A stretch of 64,000 bases of DNA from Magicicada septendecula (Eukaryota; Arthropoda; Insecta; Hemiptera; Cicadidae): NCBI GenBank assembly GCA_034769895.1, contig CM068372.1:238600343-238664342 (forward strand). Direction: 5' to 3'. This document shows, piece by piece, positions 22,176-34,740 of the stretch. Every line of letters begins with the position of its first letter. The stretch's first letter is position 1. The notes under the pieces are model-generated. The model saw only the letters and a list, made by a program, of their open reading frames with translations. It was not told where the DNA came from and did no database searches. The translations under genes and the position numbers were made by a program.

Positions 22176-22978
22176 ATGGCAAACGATAACAGCCGCAAAT
22201 TCAAACAGAATCAAATAATTTTTTGCATACAGCCGTTATTTGTAGAGTACTCACGACCTATTGTTTTTGGTGAAGATCGGTTGAGGAAAAGGGGTAGTTT
22301 ACCAGCAACGGTTTTTTTTATCAAGGGAAATGTTTTTCTTTGGCAAAGGATAACAGCCGCAAATTCAAACAGAATCAAATAATGTTTCGCATACAGCCCT
22401 GAATTCTATATTTCTCAAGATCTTTTGTTTTTGGTGAAGATCGGTTAAGGGAAAGGGGTAGTTTACCTGCAACGTTTTATGTTTTAACAAGGGTATTTTC
22501 TATGGCAAACGATAACAGCCGCAAATTCAAACAGAATCAAAAGATTATTTGCATACAGCCCTACATTGTAGAGATCTCAAGACCTATTGTTTTTGGTGAA
22601 GATCGGTTAAGGGAAAGGGGTAGTTTACCTGCAACGTTTTTTTAACAAGGGTATTTTATATGGCAAACGATAACAGCCGAAAATTCAAACAGAATCAAAT
22701 AATGTTTTGTATACAGCCCTGATTTGTAGAGTACTCAAGACCTATTGTTTTTGGTAAAGATCGGTTAAGGGGAAGGGGTAGTTTACCTGCAACATGTTTT
22801 TATCAAGGGTATTTTCTATGGCAAACGATAACAGCCGCAAATTCAAACAGAATCAAATCATTTTTTGTAAACGTCCCTGAATTGTAGAGATCTCAAGGAC
22901 TTTCGATTTTGGTGAAGATCGGTTAATGGAAAGGGGTAGTTTACCTGCAACCTTTTACGTTTTAACAACGGTAAAGTA
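22176..22978. repeat. Five tandem units of ~160 bp
   Basis: Each unit begins TGGCAAACGATAACAGCC; the starts are near 22177, 22341, 22503, 22661 and 22819, giving periods of 158-164 bp. A second conserved block in each unit is GGTGAAGATCGGTTAAGGG followed by GGGGTAGTTTACC. No protein-like frame runs through the array. It could be a small satellite or part of a transposon end. Confidence 0.88.
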
Positions 22979-23205
22979 CTTGAAAATTCATTTAAACTTT
23001 TTCAAACAATGGTAATTGTTAAATATAAAATAATTTTGTTGCCAGGCAATAAAATTATAATTTTTTCATTTTAATGTAAATTATGTATGAGTTAATATAC
23101 ATGTATAAAATAATATATGGTCCGTGGCAGGTAAGCATATCTCAGTTATGTAATGTTTACGTTTCCATTTTATTATTATGACTACAGCAATAAAAAGGCA
23201 GGGAA

Positions 23206-23431
<226 letters not shown>

Positions 23432-23606
23432 ATTCGCGTTATTTCTGGCCTCACTCATGTTTATTTTCTTACATTTGCACGCTTTTTAAATGGAAAGTGC
23501 CGAAACCCACACCAACATAACGCGTGCAAGCCGAAAAAATGGACATCAATTTGCTTCCTGTGGATCGCTGGGCAGTGTAACTGCACGTGTTTATAGAGGA
23601 ACGATT

Positions 23607-24232
23607 CATAGACAGACTTTTCGTCTTTAGGGAATGAATCCTCTGCAAGATGCTGAGGGTCCATGAGTGACTTCGGAGCGCTCCTTCTTTGTCGCGTGTT
23701 TGTTCTGTGAAACATACACTGTAGATTCGCAGCTTTAATCTAAGCAACGCTCAATAGGAAATGTTGAAAAATTTTGTCCACGGTGTACCCTCATTCACAC
23801 TAAACCTGCTCTGATGTTTTAATTACGGACATCATAATATTAAAACTTTGGAAACTTGAACACTACTTAATGGAGATCAAACATTAACTTATACAATTCA
23901 TTAATTTTATGCATATTTTTTATATATATGTGTACAACGTTATCGGCAACAAAGAAATAGTTTTTGTTAAAATTCCTTCCCGGGATATTTGGCCGTAGGC
24001 CAATGTTTTCTACAAAACCAGACGTTTCGGCAATGCCATCGACTTCCATCATCAGTGAAAATCGAGTGCGATAACGTGAGGTGGTGTACGTTAGTGACCA
24101 CAGTACTGTGAGTTAAGGCTGAAGCAGTAAGTAGAAAGAAGTATTTTCTATGGTAATATTTCATTTCGAAAATGATTTTAAATATAAATCTTAGAATATG
24201 GAAGTCATGTATGGTTCTCCATACCGATATTT
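23607..24232. repeat. Repeat A, copy 2 (uninterrupted)
   Basis: Same sequence as 1-324 joined to 14072-14385, but without the Gypsy insertion, so it shows the empty site (about 23915-23930). The repeat may extend left to about 23470. On the minus strand it contains an 84-codon open frame (23715-23461), of which the part covered by copy 1 is conserved there with a few changes; I do not recognise the product. The family is unknown. Confidence 0.8.
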
Positions 24233-25094
24233 TGATATTGCGATTATGCGATAGCGGTATCACTTTCACCGTCATTAATTTTTATGTGAAGCGCTTCTAT
24301 CGATATTGTATATTAAACCTGCGCCTGTGACAGCAAAACAAAGTTAACAGCCAAACTAAGAACACAGAAAAGCCAATAAACTTTTTAAATGGGACTTGAT
24401 TTTTTTTTGTACAAGTCACAAAAGTATCAACTCGATGTAATCCGGGGATACTTTTACAAGTCTCACGTTGTGACAGAAGGCGCTTTACGCTTTAACGTTT
24501 AATTTTACATATGTTTTTTATCTTTTGATCCAGTTTCTGGTTCCGCACAAGTAGAATTGCGATGTTTTCGATATGTTTATATATATACCTTGCATATGAT
24601 TCCAATACAATTCGTACAGAAATATCTTCTGATTTAAGCGCACCATGTCTGCGTAGAAAATACGCCATATTTTCGGGCGCAAAAGTTGGGTTTAAATACA
24701 ATTTCGTAGCCATATAATACAAATCCATTATGAACAACATTTTAAGTGTAGGTACAACATGTTTACGAATTAATGAAAAGAAAACGTGTTAATTGTTTGT
24801 TAGAATATCACAACAGTGCTTAGTTCTGTTTGCCATAAAACGCGTTGGTTAACACGTGTTGAAAATGTCACCAAATGTGACTCGGTTACAATCATTGTAC
24901 TTACTTATTAAACTTTAAATTACACAGTCCATTAAACAAATACATGAATCTAGATTTCCATAAACAGTAGTCTACGGTACGTTTATTAGTGCCTCAGTAA
25001 AATATTTTTTCGTAGGTTTCTCCTGCAAAGATCATTCTCATCTAAAATAATAGTAGTGTATTATTTGTTCATTTACTTATTAAAATAAATCCAG
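24233..25094. other. No recognisable gene
   Basis: AT-rich. An 82-codon minus-strand frame (24740-24492) has a fairly ordinary amino-acid mix, but I see no known domain, no splice context and no neighbour that supports it. Confidence 0.5.
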
Positions 25095-25875
25095 TAATTT
25101 GGCGGAGCCTTATGAGCGTAGCGAAATCAGGCATAGCCCTCTATCCACAACTCGGTGCACAACTTAGGCCGCGAACTCCTCCGAAACTACTCAACCGAAT
25201 GTTATAAAATTTTGTATACGTATCCGGACTGTATTGTAGAGTGCACACATGCAATGTATTTCTATAAGTTATTTGGTTCAAAAGATATTACGATTTTTTA
25301 AAAATCTTAGCTTAAACGTGTGAGAGGAAGTGAGATAGAGATATCGTGGCCTAGTTGGCTGTCGCCTGATAAGATTTTGCTGTACACAAGTACACAAATG
25401 CCGGTGCGTGTGCTTGTGCGGCTCCCGCCGCCCGCGCTGGCTGTCGCTCGATAAGATAAGATTTTGCTGTATACACTTTGTATTCATGACTCACATGTGT
25501 TTAATTCAAACAGTAGTAGAGCATTGTTCTGTGGTATAGCCAGATGTACGGATTGGACTTACGTGTTGAACAAGTGTCAATTTTTAAATGAGAATCTACT
25601 GTCTGGCCGCAATTCGATGATCGAGCATGGTGTAAGGTGGGAGAAGCATGGCCGGGTACTACGGTAGGCTAAGTTGGGGTAAACCAAACGGCTAGTGCAC
25701 ATATTTCACCCTACCTCGCTTACAAGCGGCCACGTGGTGGGGGAGAGCAGCCTCGATCATCCAGTCGTGGCCAGACAGTATGTAGTCGCTGATCCAACTG
25801 CAACTTTCCATTACATATTGCAACGAATATTCTATACATTCTTATTCATCAATTTATATATACGTATTATTTATA

Positions 25876-27977
25876 GTATGCCTCGATGGAGAAGAGGTCG
25901 TTTCACTACAAATCAAAGACGCATGAGACAGCGACAAAATGTTGTTGCAGCAACTGTTGAAGGTCCTGCAGAACATCACATGAATCATGTGTTATATGAT
26001 AAAAACAACACAGGGTATTCATTGATCTTCAGAATGAATTTGATTACAATTTACGATCTCTAGAATTCTATGAAAGTGTAAATTGTTCTCGAGTGTTGAT
26101 GCACCAAACATTTTTTGGTATGTGTCCGCAGGTAAGCGAAACCCAAATAAGTTTACTGCAGTTAATCCTACAGTACATCCTAAAGATGTACCTATAGAAC
26201 TGATGGATCTCACTTATGTAGAACAACTCTTGATAGCAAGAGTACAACCAGTGATTCGTCTGTATAGGGTGAAATCGAGATGCTTTCCCGGTAAATATGC
26301 TTATAAGGGAAATATTATAAATATTGGTCAAAATATAACGGAGATTGTTAGTTCCTTGCCCCTACACCCGCTTCGCTGAGCACTATAGTTGTAAGAAAGG
26401 AAAGTGTTAATGGACATCGGGATTTTCATGTGAGACGTGACAAAATTTTAGAAGCACTCAATTTTTTGAAAATGAATAATCCATTCTGTAGTGATATCAT
26501 CATTGATATGGAACAAATATCTCAACTTCCATTAAATGATAGTATTTATGGAATTATACCCACTGTTGATTTACCTGAGGCGAATACAGATGAAGAGAAA
26601 CTTATGAAAGTATGATCCCGGAGAATATTAGAATCACAGAAGTTGATCGACTCCAAACTGCAGTGAATAATGTAATTCCATGGCCACAAGATACTGATAT
26701 CATAAATGAATTCTCGTGCGAAGGATATGTAAGCATGGCATTTCCCGCTTTACTACGGATCTGCTGAATTAAACGATAATACTCGAGCAAGTAGTATGAA
26801 ACTTACACCACTTGAATATTTTCAATTTTTGATTCAATATAAAGACCGACTTTTGCACAAGATCCTAGGTTCAGATTTTTTGCATTGATTTCAGCGTCAT
26901 CAAGCTATTCAACGAGGGACAATATTTGCTAGAAAATCTCATTTCAATGGAACAATACAGCAACTGAGAAACACGCTGTCGAGTAATCCTCAAATAATAA
27001 GAAGTTTATATTATTGGTGTGGAAAAATAAGAGGATAAAAATCTTACTGGATTCAACGAAGGGGTGAACTTGAGTCAATGATTGAGCAGTGTGATAATCT
27101 TCCTACGGTTTTTTTTTACTTTAAGTGCAGCTGATCTTTGGTGACCTGATCTGGCACGACTCATGGGTTGGGTTGTAATGATGAACTCCTGAATCAGTAT
27201 ACTCCTGTCATCGCACAAACATGGAGAACAAATACTAATTTTAGTATAATCACCTCCTTATACCAGGTGGTTGAATATGTATCCAAATATACTTCAAAGT
27301 CAGAACCTGCTTCGAAAAATTTGACGGAAATGTTTCAAGAAATCGTTGAATCGAGAGCCCCGGATGAAGAATCTCGTCGAGCATATACAAGTTTGATGAT
27401 AAGAGTGATCAAAGAAAGAGACTTCGGGGCTTGCGAAATATGTCATTTACTCCATGGAATTCCATTGTATCAATGTACCAGAACTTTTAGAGTACTTGTC
27501 ATAACAATAGAAGACTATGTTGCAATTAATGGAACCAATAGTGAAAATGACAGTAATTCATTCATTCAGTTTTATAGTAGTAGACCACTAAACATGGAAG
27601 AAATAACATTATCCGATTTTGCTAAAAAATTTTCTAAGGGAAGAAATAATTCAATTAGCACAAACACAAAAGAAAGAATTGTACAAGTTTTCCCTAAAGT
27701 AAACAACAATAAGAATGCAGTCAATACTGAATTATATTGTAAACAAAAGTTGATTTTACATAAGCATTGGCGTAATGAAGAAGACTTGAAAAGTACAGAT
27801 GAAACATGGTTCATGGCTTATACTCGACAAAATTTTGGACAGCTTCACGAACAATTACACATGTCTTTAATTACAGAAGAAACTGAAATTTATCAGGATA
27901 ATAATAACGAGTTTGATATTTTTGACGATAGAGACTGGATGGTTGTAACAGCAGTAATGCCTAATGCACTACCGTAA
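25876..27977 (+). pseudogene. Helentron-type Rep region, heavily broken, HUH segment missing
   Basis: Rep proteins of Helitrons nick and join DNA using an HUH motif and two tyrosines. A likely N-terminus (MPRWRRGRFTTNQRRMRQR) lies at 25876. A DUF6570-like part follows at 26150-26640 (LMDLTYVEQLLIARVQPVIRLY, GNIINIGQNITEIVSSLP), in shifted frames. The next part (26640-27150) has many stops. From 27168 a 269-codon open stretch contains LLNQYTPVIAQTWRTN and EYVSKYTSKSEP, matching the tyrosine-bearing region (Y..KY..K). The segment that should hold HxH, between the LPTVFF-like part (about 27100) and LLNQY, is absent: the two are only ~30 codons apart instead of well over 100. This copy cannot encode a working nuclease. 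Confidence 0.72.
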
Positions 27978-28024
27978 TGCAGTACCGTTGGTCTAGGTAA
28001 TCGTGATATCGATTTACTTCATAA

Positions 28025-29467
28025 TTGGGAAGCAGCCTATTCCAAATATCCAGAGATATAAAGAATAAAACTTCTTTCATCGAAATGAATCGAAAAACAT
28101 TTCGGAATCAGTATGATTCTCATGAATCATACAATGTTATTTTCAATGACCAACAAAATAAGATATTATCTTTCTTACAATATCAGCTAAATGACTATGA
28201 TGATTGTAATCAAAGACTTGCAGTTATTCAGGGAAAAGCTGGAACTGGTAAAAGCTGTGTAATTAATGAAATGGTTAGGAGAATTAATTCATATTTTGGC
28301 TGCGATGCAACTCTTTTAATGGCTCCTACTGGTGTGGCAGCTAACAATATTGCTGGTCAAACTATTCATTCAGCTCTAAGAATAAATGCTTCAAAGAGAA
28401 GGGGAGGAACTTTCAAAGATTTAGAAGGTGAATCCAAAATTGCTTTTGAAGAAGAATTAAAAGATGTGAGGTTCGTTATTATTGATGAAGCCAGTATGTT
28501 GGGTTTGAATTTGTTTTTCAAAGTGGATATGCGACTCAAACAAGCAAAACAGTGTCCTTCAGCTGTTCCTTTTGATGGCCTTTGCGTGTATTTAGTCCGT
28601 GATTGGTCCCAACTTCCACCGGTTTGTGACAGGAGTCTTTACAATATTGGTAATAATGCTCAGAACATTCAATCGAATCTTTTATATAAATAGTTCAAAA
28701 AAGTTTTCTTTTTAATGGAGATTATGAGACAGCAAGGTGATGATAAAAAAAAATTCAGAGAGACTTTAAATAGAGTCGCAAATGCAACAGTCACTGAACA
28801 AGATTATCAGCTCCTATCTAAAAGATTTTATGTAAACAATATCGGGGACAATTTCAAAGATACTGTCTGTATGATGTCGAAAAATGATGAAATCGAACGC
28901 TTTAATTATGAAAAACTAGAAAGCAATAAACAACCCGTGGCTCTAATCAATGCAATCCATAATTGCCCAGAAGCCTCTCTAGGAAAATCTGACGATGCTC
29001 AGGGATTATTTGCCCAATTACGTTTATGTAAAGGTGCTCGAGTTATCCTTAGAAGAAATCTTTGGGTCACAAAAAGACTAGCCAACGGTTTAATTGGAAC
29101 AGTAACTGGTACTATTTATGACCCGGCAGCTGATCACATGCCAATATGTATACTCCTATCTTTCGAAAAATATACAGGACCAGTTCTGTACGAGAATTCA
29201 GTACCCATTGTACCAGTAGTGGCATCTTTCAAGAAAAATGAAATTTCTTGTACTCGCAAACAATTTCCGTTAATGTTAGCATATACTATTAGTATACATA
29301 GATCGCAAGGGATAACATTAGATAAGGCAATTGTTAATTTAGGAGACAATGAATTTCAGGTTGGATTAACGTATGTTGTTCTTTCAAGAGTGAAAACATT
29401 AGAAGGATTATTATTAAAACCGGCGTTTAATTTTGATAGACTGCTAAAAATTAATAGAAGTCCATGA
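28025..29467 (+). pseudogene. Pif1-family helicase of the Helentron
   Basis: The helicase part unwinds DNA during rolling-circle transposition. The first open stretch (28025-28693) has Walker A GKAGTGKS, APTGVAANNI (motif Ia region), Walker B VIIDEASM and DWSQLPPV (motif III). A TAG at 28691-28693 is followed a few codons later by a second stretch (28715-29467) with CKGARVILRRN, ANGLIGTVTG, TISIHRSQGITLDKA and YVVLSRVKTLEGL, the conserved C-terminal motifs. All helicase motifs are thus present, with a single interruption. It is much better preserved than the Rep region upstream. Confidence 0.85.
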
Positions 29468-29530
29468 ATGGTTGATCGCAGAGATGAGTTGCAAAGGTTG
29501 TGGAATATGTCTAATGACAATTAATGTATA

Positions 29531-31204
29531 TTGTACTATAATGTAGTGTATTCAATAAAAAGTGTGTATCATAAAAGTGTATATATTTTGTTGATTGTAA
29601 GAATATTGATAAATAAATTATTACGAATCTATTTATCTAACGGATCAAAGACGGCTGATTGTAAAAATATTGATAAATAAATTACTGTATTACGAATATC
29701 AAATGCTCCGCCCATTTGTCAGTGACACTCCTAGTTATTTAATTGGTTTTCCAAGAAAAGGTCTCGGGCCGCATAAAAAAGTGCCGGGACCACATGCGGC
29801 CTGTGGTCCACCAGTTGGAAATCACTGTTCTATATTGTCTGATGGATTGTTTGAAAACACTACGTTATAGAGAATAAACGTCTATTCACCGGCAGGCTGA
29901 GTAGTCGTTGATCCCTCATTTTTGTTACAATACCAAAAAACGTCTTGCCTGCTGCTCATGATTTCTCATGACAGCATATAGTAGCATAACTGTTTAATTT
30001 TCTTCCTTAGGTTCGGTTTGGTTGTCTAATAAAGATTAACTAACCAATATAAAAAAGAAATATTAGTATTGTCTAAGTGACAAATGTAATTCATAATTAA
30101 TAAAACACCGTTAAATAAAAATACACTAACCCATGAATTAGTAGTATATGTAAGTAAGAAATCTAGAAAAAGACATGAACTTATTAGATATAAATAAAAT
30201 TTGTAAAGATAGTGAGATAGTGAGAAATATAATGAAAGTAACTAAGTGACAAAGAAAAATAATAATAGGGATTACCCACCAATAAACGCTTAAAATAAAA
30301 AGTTTAAAAAGTGCTAATAGTGAAAGTGTAAATACCCCAAAATAATGAGTGAATCAGTGATAAACACCAATTAATTAAAGGTGAAAGTGATTGGTGAAAA
30401 AGGATATTGTAAATGATGGTATGATTAAAAAGATAGTAATAGATAAGAAAACACTTAATAAATCAATGATGAAACAATAAATGATTTAAGAGTGAGCTTA
30501 TAAAAATTATATAGTTAAGGGTAATTAAAAATAGTATTTAGATTAGATATAGATAAAGGATATGATGTTGTTCAGGGGAGAAAGCCCATGTAAGATAAAC
30601 AGTTGGTGTTAACATTTAATGGAGAAAGGGATTAGTAAAGAAATAAGAAATTAAGAATGTAATTAATAAACACCCTATGTTATAAGGGAAAATAAATTAA
30701 ATAAGTTTGAAAGAAGTGATGATGTTTCTCACTCAAAATAATAGTAAAAGAATGAAATGTATGTTAAACCAACAGTACCTAATAACTGGTAAAGAATTGT
30801 TCATTTTAATTTTATGGATAGGATATGGCTGAACGAAGCTTACAGTCCATAGGCCTAGTTGTTATATTTTAGGTATTAAGATATAGAAAATAATCTTGAC
30901 ACATAATCAGAACACAAACAAATTCAAGACACAATAACCACTAAACGAATCAATTATAACAACAGAACGAAACACTTTGTAGTAAAATGAAATATAATTA
31001 GAATATAATAAGTAAAAATAATCAATGGCTACTTAGGCCTAGGAAATGTATAAATGTCAATAACAAATAATTGCAAATTGTATAAAAACAACCAGGAAAT
31101 TAATAAATTCAAGGCGAGTAAATAGCCAAGAATAATTTGTAATCAGTTTAAAGGAAAAATATTAGAATAAGAACTTAATTTAAAGGAGAAATGTAAATAC
31201 CAAA
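29531..31204. other. AT-rich tract, no gene; possible part of an old LTR
   Basis: A near-duplicate block (GATTGTA(A/G)AATATTGATAAATAAATTA) occurs at about 29591-29624 and 29656-29685. From about 30000 on the plus strand is A-rich and non-coding, similar in style to the LTR at 325-3299. With 36565-37850 it may form the LTR of the second gag (38060), interrupted by the Helitron; I could not find its start. Confidence 0.4.
29719..29828. mobile_element. Short hAT-type end fragment
   Basis: The block starts CAGTGACACTCC and ends CCACCAGTTGGAAATCACTG, with GGACCACATGCGGCC inside. CAGTG...CCAACTGGTGG termini with a GC-rich GGCCGCATGTGG centre are typical of Charlie-like hAT elements. No 8-bp duplication is visible. 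Confidence 0.4.
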
Positions 31205-31408
31205 TCTATATCTATATAAGCCAAATACCACTGACTGACTCACTGATCACGATATCTCTGAAACCACTGAATGGATATCAATGAAACTTTGAACATAGCT
31301 TCATCATAGGTCTTAGGTGCTCACTAAGAAACGGTTTTAAAAACTTTCACTCCTAAGGGGCAAAAAACCTTCCGGTACTAGGTATGTATGTATCTATGTA
31401 TGTATGTT

Positions 31409-31920
31409 CCACATCTCCTCCTAAACCACTGGACCGATTTCAACCAAACTTGGCACAAATATTTTACGCAACGGAAGACCCAACATAGGATAGGTGTTTT
31501 TTCGATGGGGTCTTTTGGGGGGTTCTTTGGTGTCTTCCACATCTCCTCCTAAACCACTGGACCGATTTCAACCAAACTTGGCACAAATATTTTACGCAAC
31601 GGGAGAACCAACATAGGATAGGTGTTTTTTTCGATGGGGTCCTTTGGGGGGTTCTTTGGGGTCTTCTAAATCTCCTCCTAAACCACTGGACTGATTCAAC
31701 CAAACTTGGCACAAATATTTTACGCAACGGGAGAACCAACATAGGACAAGTGTTTTTTCGATACGATCCTTTGGGGGGGGTCCTTTGGGGTCTTCCACAT
31801 CTCCTCCTAAACCACTGGACCGATTTCAACCAAACTTGGCACAAATATTTTACGCAACGGGAGAACCAACATAGGACAGGTGTTTTATACGATCCTCTGG
31901 GGGGTCTTTTGGGTCTTAAA
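31409..31920. repeat. Four tandem ~129-bp units in the Helitron 5' region
   Basis: Units start near 31409, 31537, 31666 and 31794. Each contains CTCCTCCTAAACCACTGGA, then CCAAACTTGGCACAAATATT, then TTTTACGCAACGG, and ends with a G-rich GGGGTCTTTTGGGG-type run. The long minus-strand frame over them (31464-32066) only reflects that the period is close to a multiple of three. Confidence 0.9.
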
Positions 31921-31982
31921 AAACTATTAGATCTGGTTACTATGGCAACCCAATAGAATAGATTCTGATTACCATAGCATCG

Positions 31983-34740
31983 GTGGAAGTCTCCCGCGTA
32001 GGAAATAGCGCGGGAGTCGTCCGACGGGCCTTCCCCGGAGTCCATCCACGGAACCCGGGGAGTCATAGGTCGGATCCCATAAAGACGTCGGGGCCAGAGT
32101 CCACGGTTCTTATAAATAAAGATATAGGTTATGATATCAAAGGTGGTGTATGCAAAGCGGTGAGAAAATACAATGAAAAGAGGTCACTTATTCCCTGGAA
32201 GATAAAATCTTTGTCGGGCTTTAAATATGACTGTAATACTGACTACAACAATGACAAGATTTTATCTATTGGTGATTTTATACAGTGTAAATGGTGTAAT
32301 GCTAAAAAGTGGAAAGAGGAAAGTCCTGGGTTATGTTGTAGCAACGGAAAAGTCTACCTTCCTCTCATTAAAGAACTACCAGAACCTCTCCATAACCTTC
32401 TCACAAGTGAACATCCAGAGTCTGAACACTTTTTGGTAAACATAAGAAAATATAATGGTTGTTTCCAAATGACATCTTTCGGAGCCAAAGAAATAAAAGA
32501 AGGGAACTTCACGCCAACTTTTAAAGTACAAGGTCAAGTCTACCACAGGATAGGGAGTTTGTTGTCTTCACCTCCAAACAATCCCTCATTTTTACAAATA
32601 TATTTCCTTGGAGATGACGAAAAGGAGACAAACACTAGATGTAACAATTTTCCAAACGTAAAGCCTTGGTTAGTTGCCAAACTTCAAAAAGTGCTTGACA
32701 ATCACAATTCTTACATAAACGATTTCAAAACAGCATTGGAAAGTGTTCCAGAAGGCCAGGAGTTCAAAGTAGTAATCCATGCAGACAGAAAGCCCGTAGA
32801 TGGACATAGGGGTCAGTTCAATGCACCCACAACAAGCGAGGTGGCTTTAGTGATCGTAGGCCAGGAGTTTGCAAAGAGGGACATCATTCTCCACAGCAGA
32901 GACTCTAAGTTACAGCGCATAAGTGAAACTCATCGATCTTATGACGCTTTGCAGTATCCACTTATGTTCTGTCGTGGGGAAGATGGTTACTCCATTGCCA
33001 TTCCACAGTGCGACCCAAACACTAAAGCCCCTCTAAAAAAAACTGTTTCAGCTTCAGAATTTTACTCATTCCGCATAATGGAGAGAGATGGCCAGCAAAA
33101 TTATTTGTTACTTTATCGCAGTCTCCTGAATCAATTTTTGGTTGACATATACGCCAAAATTGAGACAGAAAGTCTCAACTTCATAAGGAACAATCAGAGT
33201 AAGCTACGGACCGAAAACTATGTGCATCTGCGGGACTCCATGTGCAAAAATGATGGGCAAGCCAATAATATAGGCAAAATGGTTGTTTTACCTTCCAGCT
33301 TTACAGGTGGACCCCGTTACATGCACGAGCGGACTCAGGACGCCATGACATATGTATGCAAGTACGGCCGTCCTGATCTGTTCATCACATTTACATGTAA
33401 CCCTAAGTGGACCGAAATACAAGAAGCATTAAGTGCACGACAAAAGCCTCAAGACAGACACGATATTATTGCCAGAATATTTCACCTCAAAGTAAAGAAA
33501 ATGATGCATGTCTTGACAAAAGGCAATGTTTTCGGTCCAACAAGGTGTTGCATGTTAACTGTGGAATGGCAAAACAGAGGTTTACCGCACGTGCACATAC
33601 TGCTCTGGCTGCAGGATAGGATCATGCCCCATCAAATCGACAGTGTGATAAGTGCAGAGATCCCTGATCCTGAAGTCGATCCTGCCCTTCATGACATTGT
33701 TAAGTCCACAATGATTCATGGCCCTTGTGGAAATGTTAACAGAAACTCGCCCTGCATGGTAAACGGCCAATGCACCAAGAGATATCCGCAGCCTTTAGCA
33801 ACACAAACTCAAACTGCGGATGACGGTTACCCCCAGTATCACCGACGGTCTCCTGCCGATGGTGGTTTCTCGGTCAACATTAAAGGAGTTGATCTTGACA
33901 ACCAATGGGTGGTACCGTACAATCCTGTTCTTTCCCGCTCTTTCTTAGCCCACATACATGTTGAACTGTGCAACTCCGTCAAGTCGATAAAGTATATTTG
34001 TAAATATGTGAACAAAGGCAGTGATCAGGCAGCGTTTAGGTTGGAGAATGAATGGGATGAAGTTTCTAAGTACGAATCAGGTCGCTACATCAGCACTTCC
34101 GAAGCGGCTTGGCGTATTTTCTGTTTTCCTATTCATGAAAGATTCCCACCAGTAGTGCAGTAGCAGTCCACCTTGAGAACGGCCAGAGGGTATTTTTCAC
34201 TTCCGACAACCTTCTGGACAAAATCCAACATCCACCAAAAACCACATTAACAGCATTTTTCGAACTCTGCAAAACCGATTCCTTTGCCAGAGGCCTTCTT
34301 TACTGTGAGGTCCCAACATACTATGTCTGGAAAAATAACCAGTTTTGCAGAAGAAAGCAAGGAAAAGGCGTTTCAGGACATCCAGGAGTAAAAAAAGATC
34401 ATGTACTTGGGAGGGTATATACTGTACATCCTAACAATGTCGAGTGTTTCTATCTGCGTCTCCTGCTACACGAGATTCGAGGACCAACGTGTTTCAATGA
34501 TCTTAAAAAGGTATCTGGTATAGTTCATCCTACGTACCAGTCTGCCTGTAGAGCATTAGGGTTGTTGGAAGACGACATGCAATGGGACCTAACCCTGCAA
34601 GAAGCTTCCATTTCAGATTCGCCTAACAAGATCCGAGAACTGTTTTCTGTAATATTGGTGTTTTGCCAAGTTGCAGATCCCTTAGCACTTTGGGAAAAAA
34701 CACAAACAAAGTCTATCAGAGGACATAAGAAGGCAGATTG
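31983..34740 (+). pseudogene. Helitron Rep (HUH/Y2 nuclease) part
   Basis: Rep starts rolling-circle transposition by nicking one strand. The first frame (31983-34163) is open for 726 codons; the true start is uncertain because the first ~40 codons look non-conserved. It holds a cysteine pair region (CKWCNAKKWKEESPGLCC), the Helitron_like_N region (RDIILHSRDSKLQRISETHRSYDALQYP, split over two recognisable blocks), the HUH motif GLPHVHILLWL (HVH at 33589-33597) and the two-tyrosine motif KYICKYVNKG (about 33990-34020). Near 34155 the frame changes and continues with NGQRVFFTS and YCEVPTYYVWK to about 34740, where it changes again. The key HUH and Y2 residues are intact. Confidence 0.85.

Larger units (their letters stand above)
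25095..29530 (+). mobile_element. Decayed Helentron/Helitron-like element
   Basis: This region encodes, in order, a DUF6570-like segment, a Helitron-like Rep segment and a Pif1-family helicase, the gene order of rolling-circle Helitron-like transposons. The 5' side (about 25100-25300) has the GAGCGTAGCGAAATCAGGC type of sequence common in such elements, and a ~40-bp stretch (TGGCTGTCGC...AAGATTTTGCTGTA) is repeated at about 25350 and 25440. I could not place exact termini: no clear TC start or CTRR end with a hairpin was found, so the bounds are approximate. It differs from the canonical Helitron at 31205 in its protein type. Confidence 0.7.

Noticed and set aside
22176-22978. Possible CRISPR-like array
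   Set aside because: Whole ~160-bp units are repeated, with no short repeats separated by unique spacers, and the host is a eukaryote.
31464-32066. 200-codon minus-strand frame with repeated FSRCVKYLCQVWLKS
   Set aside because: It is the Helitron minisatellite, whose unit length is near a multiple of three; no start, domain or codon signal supports it.
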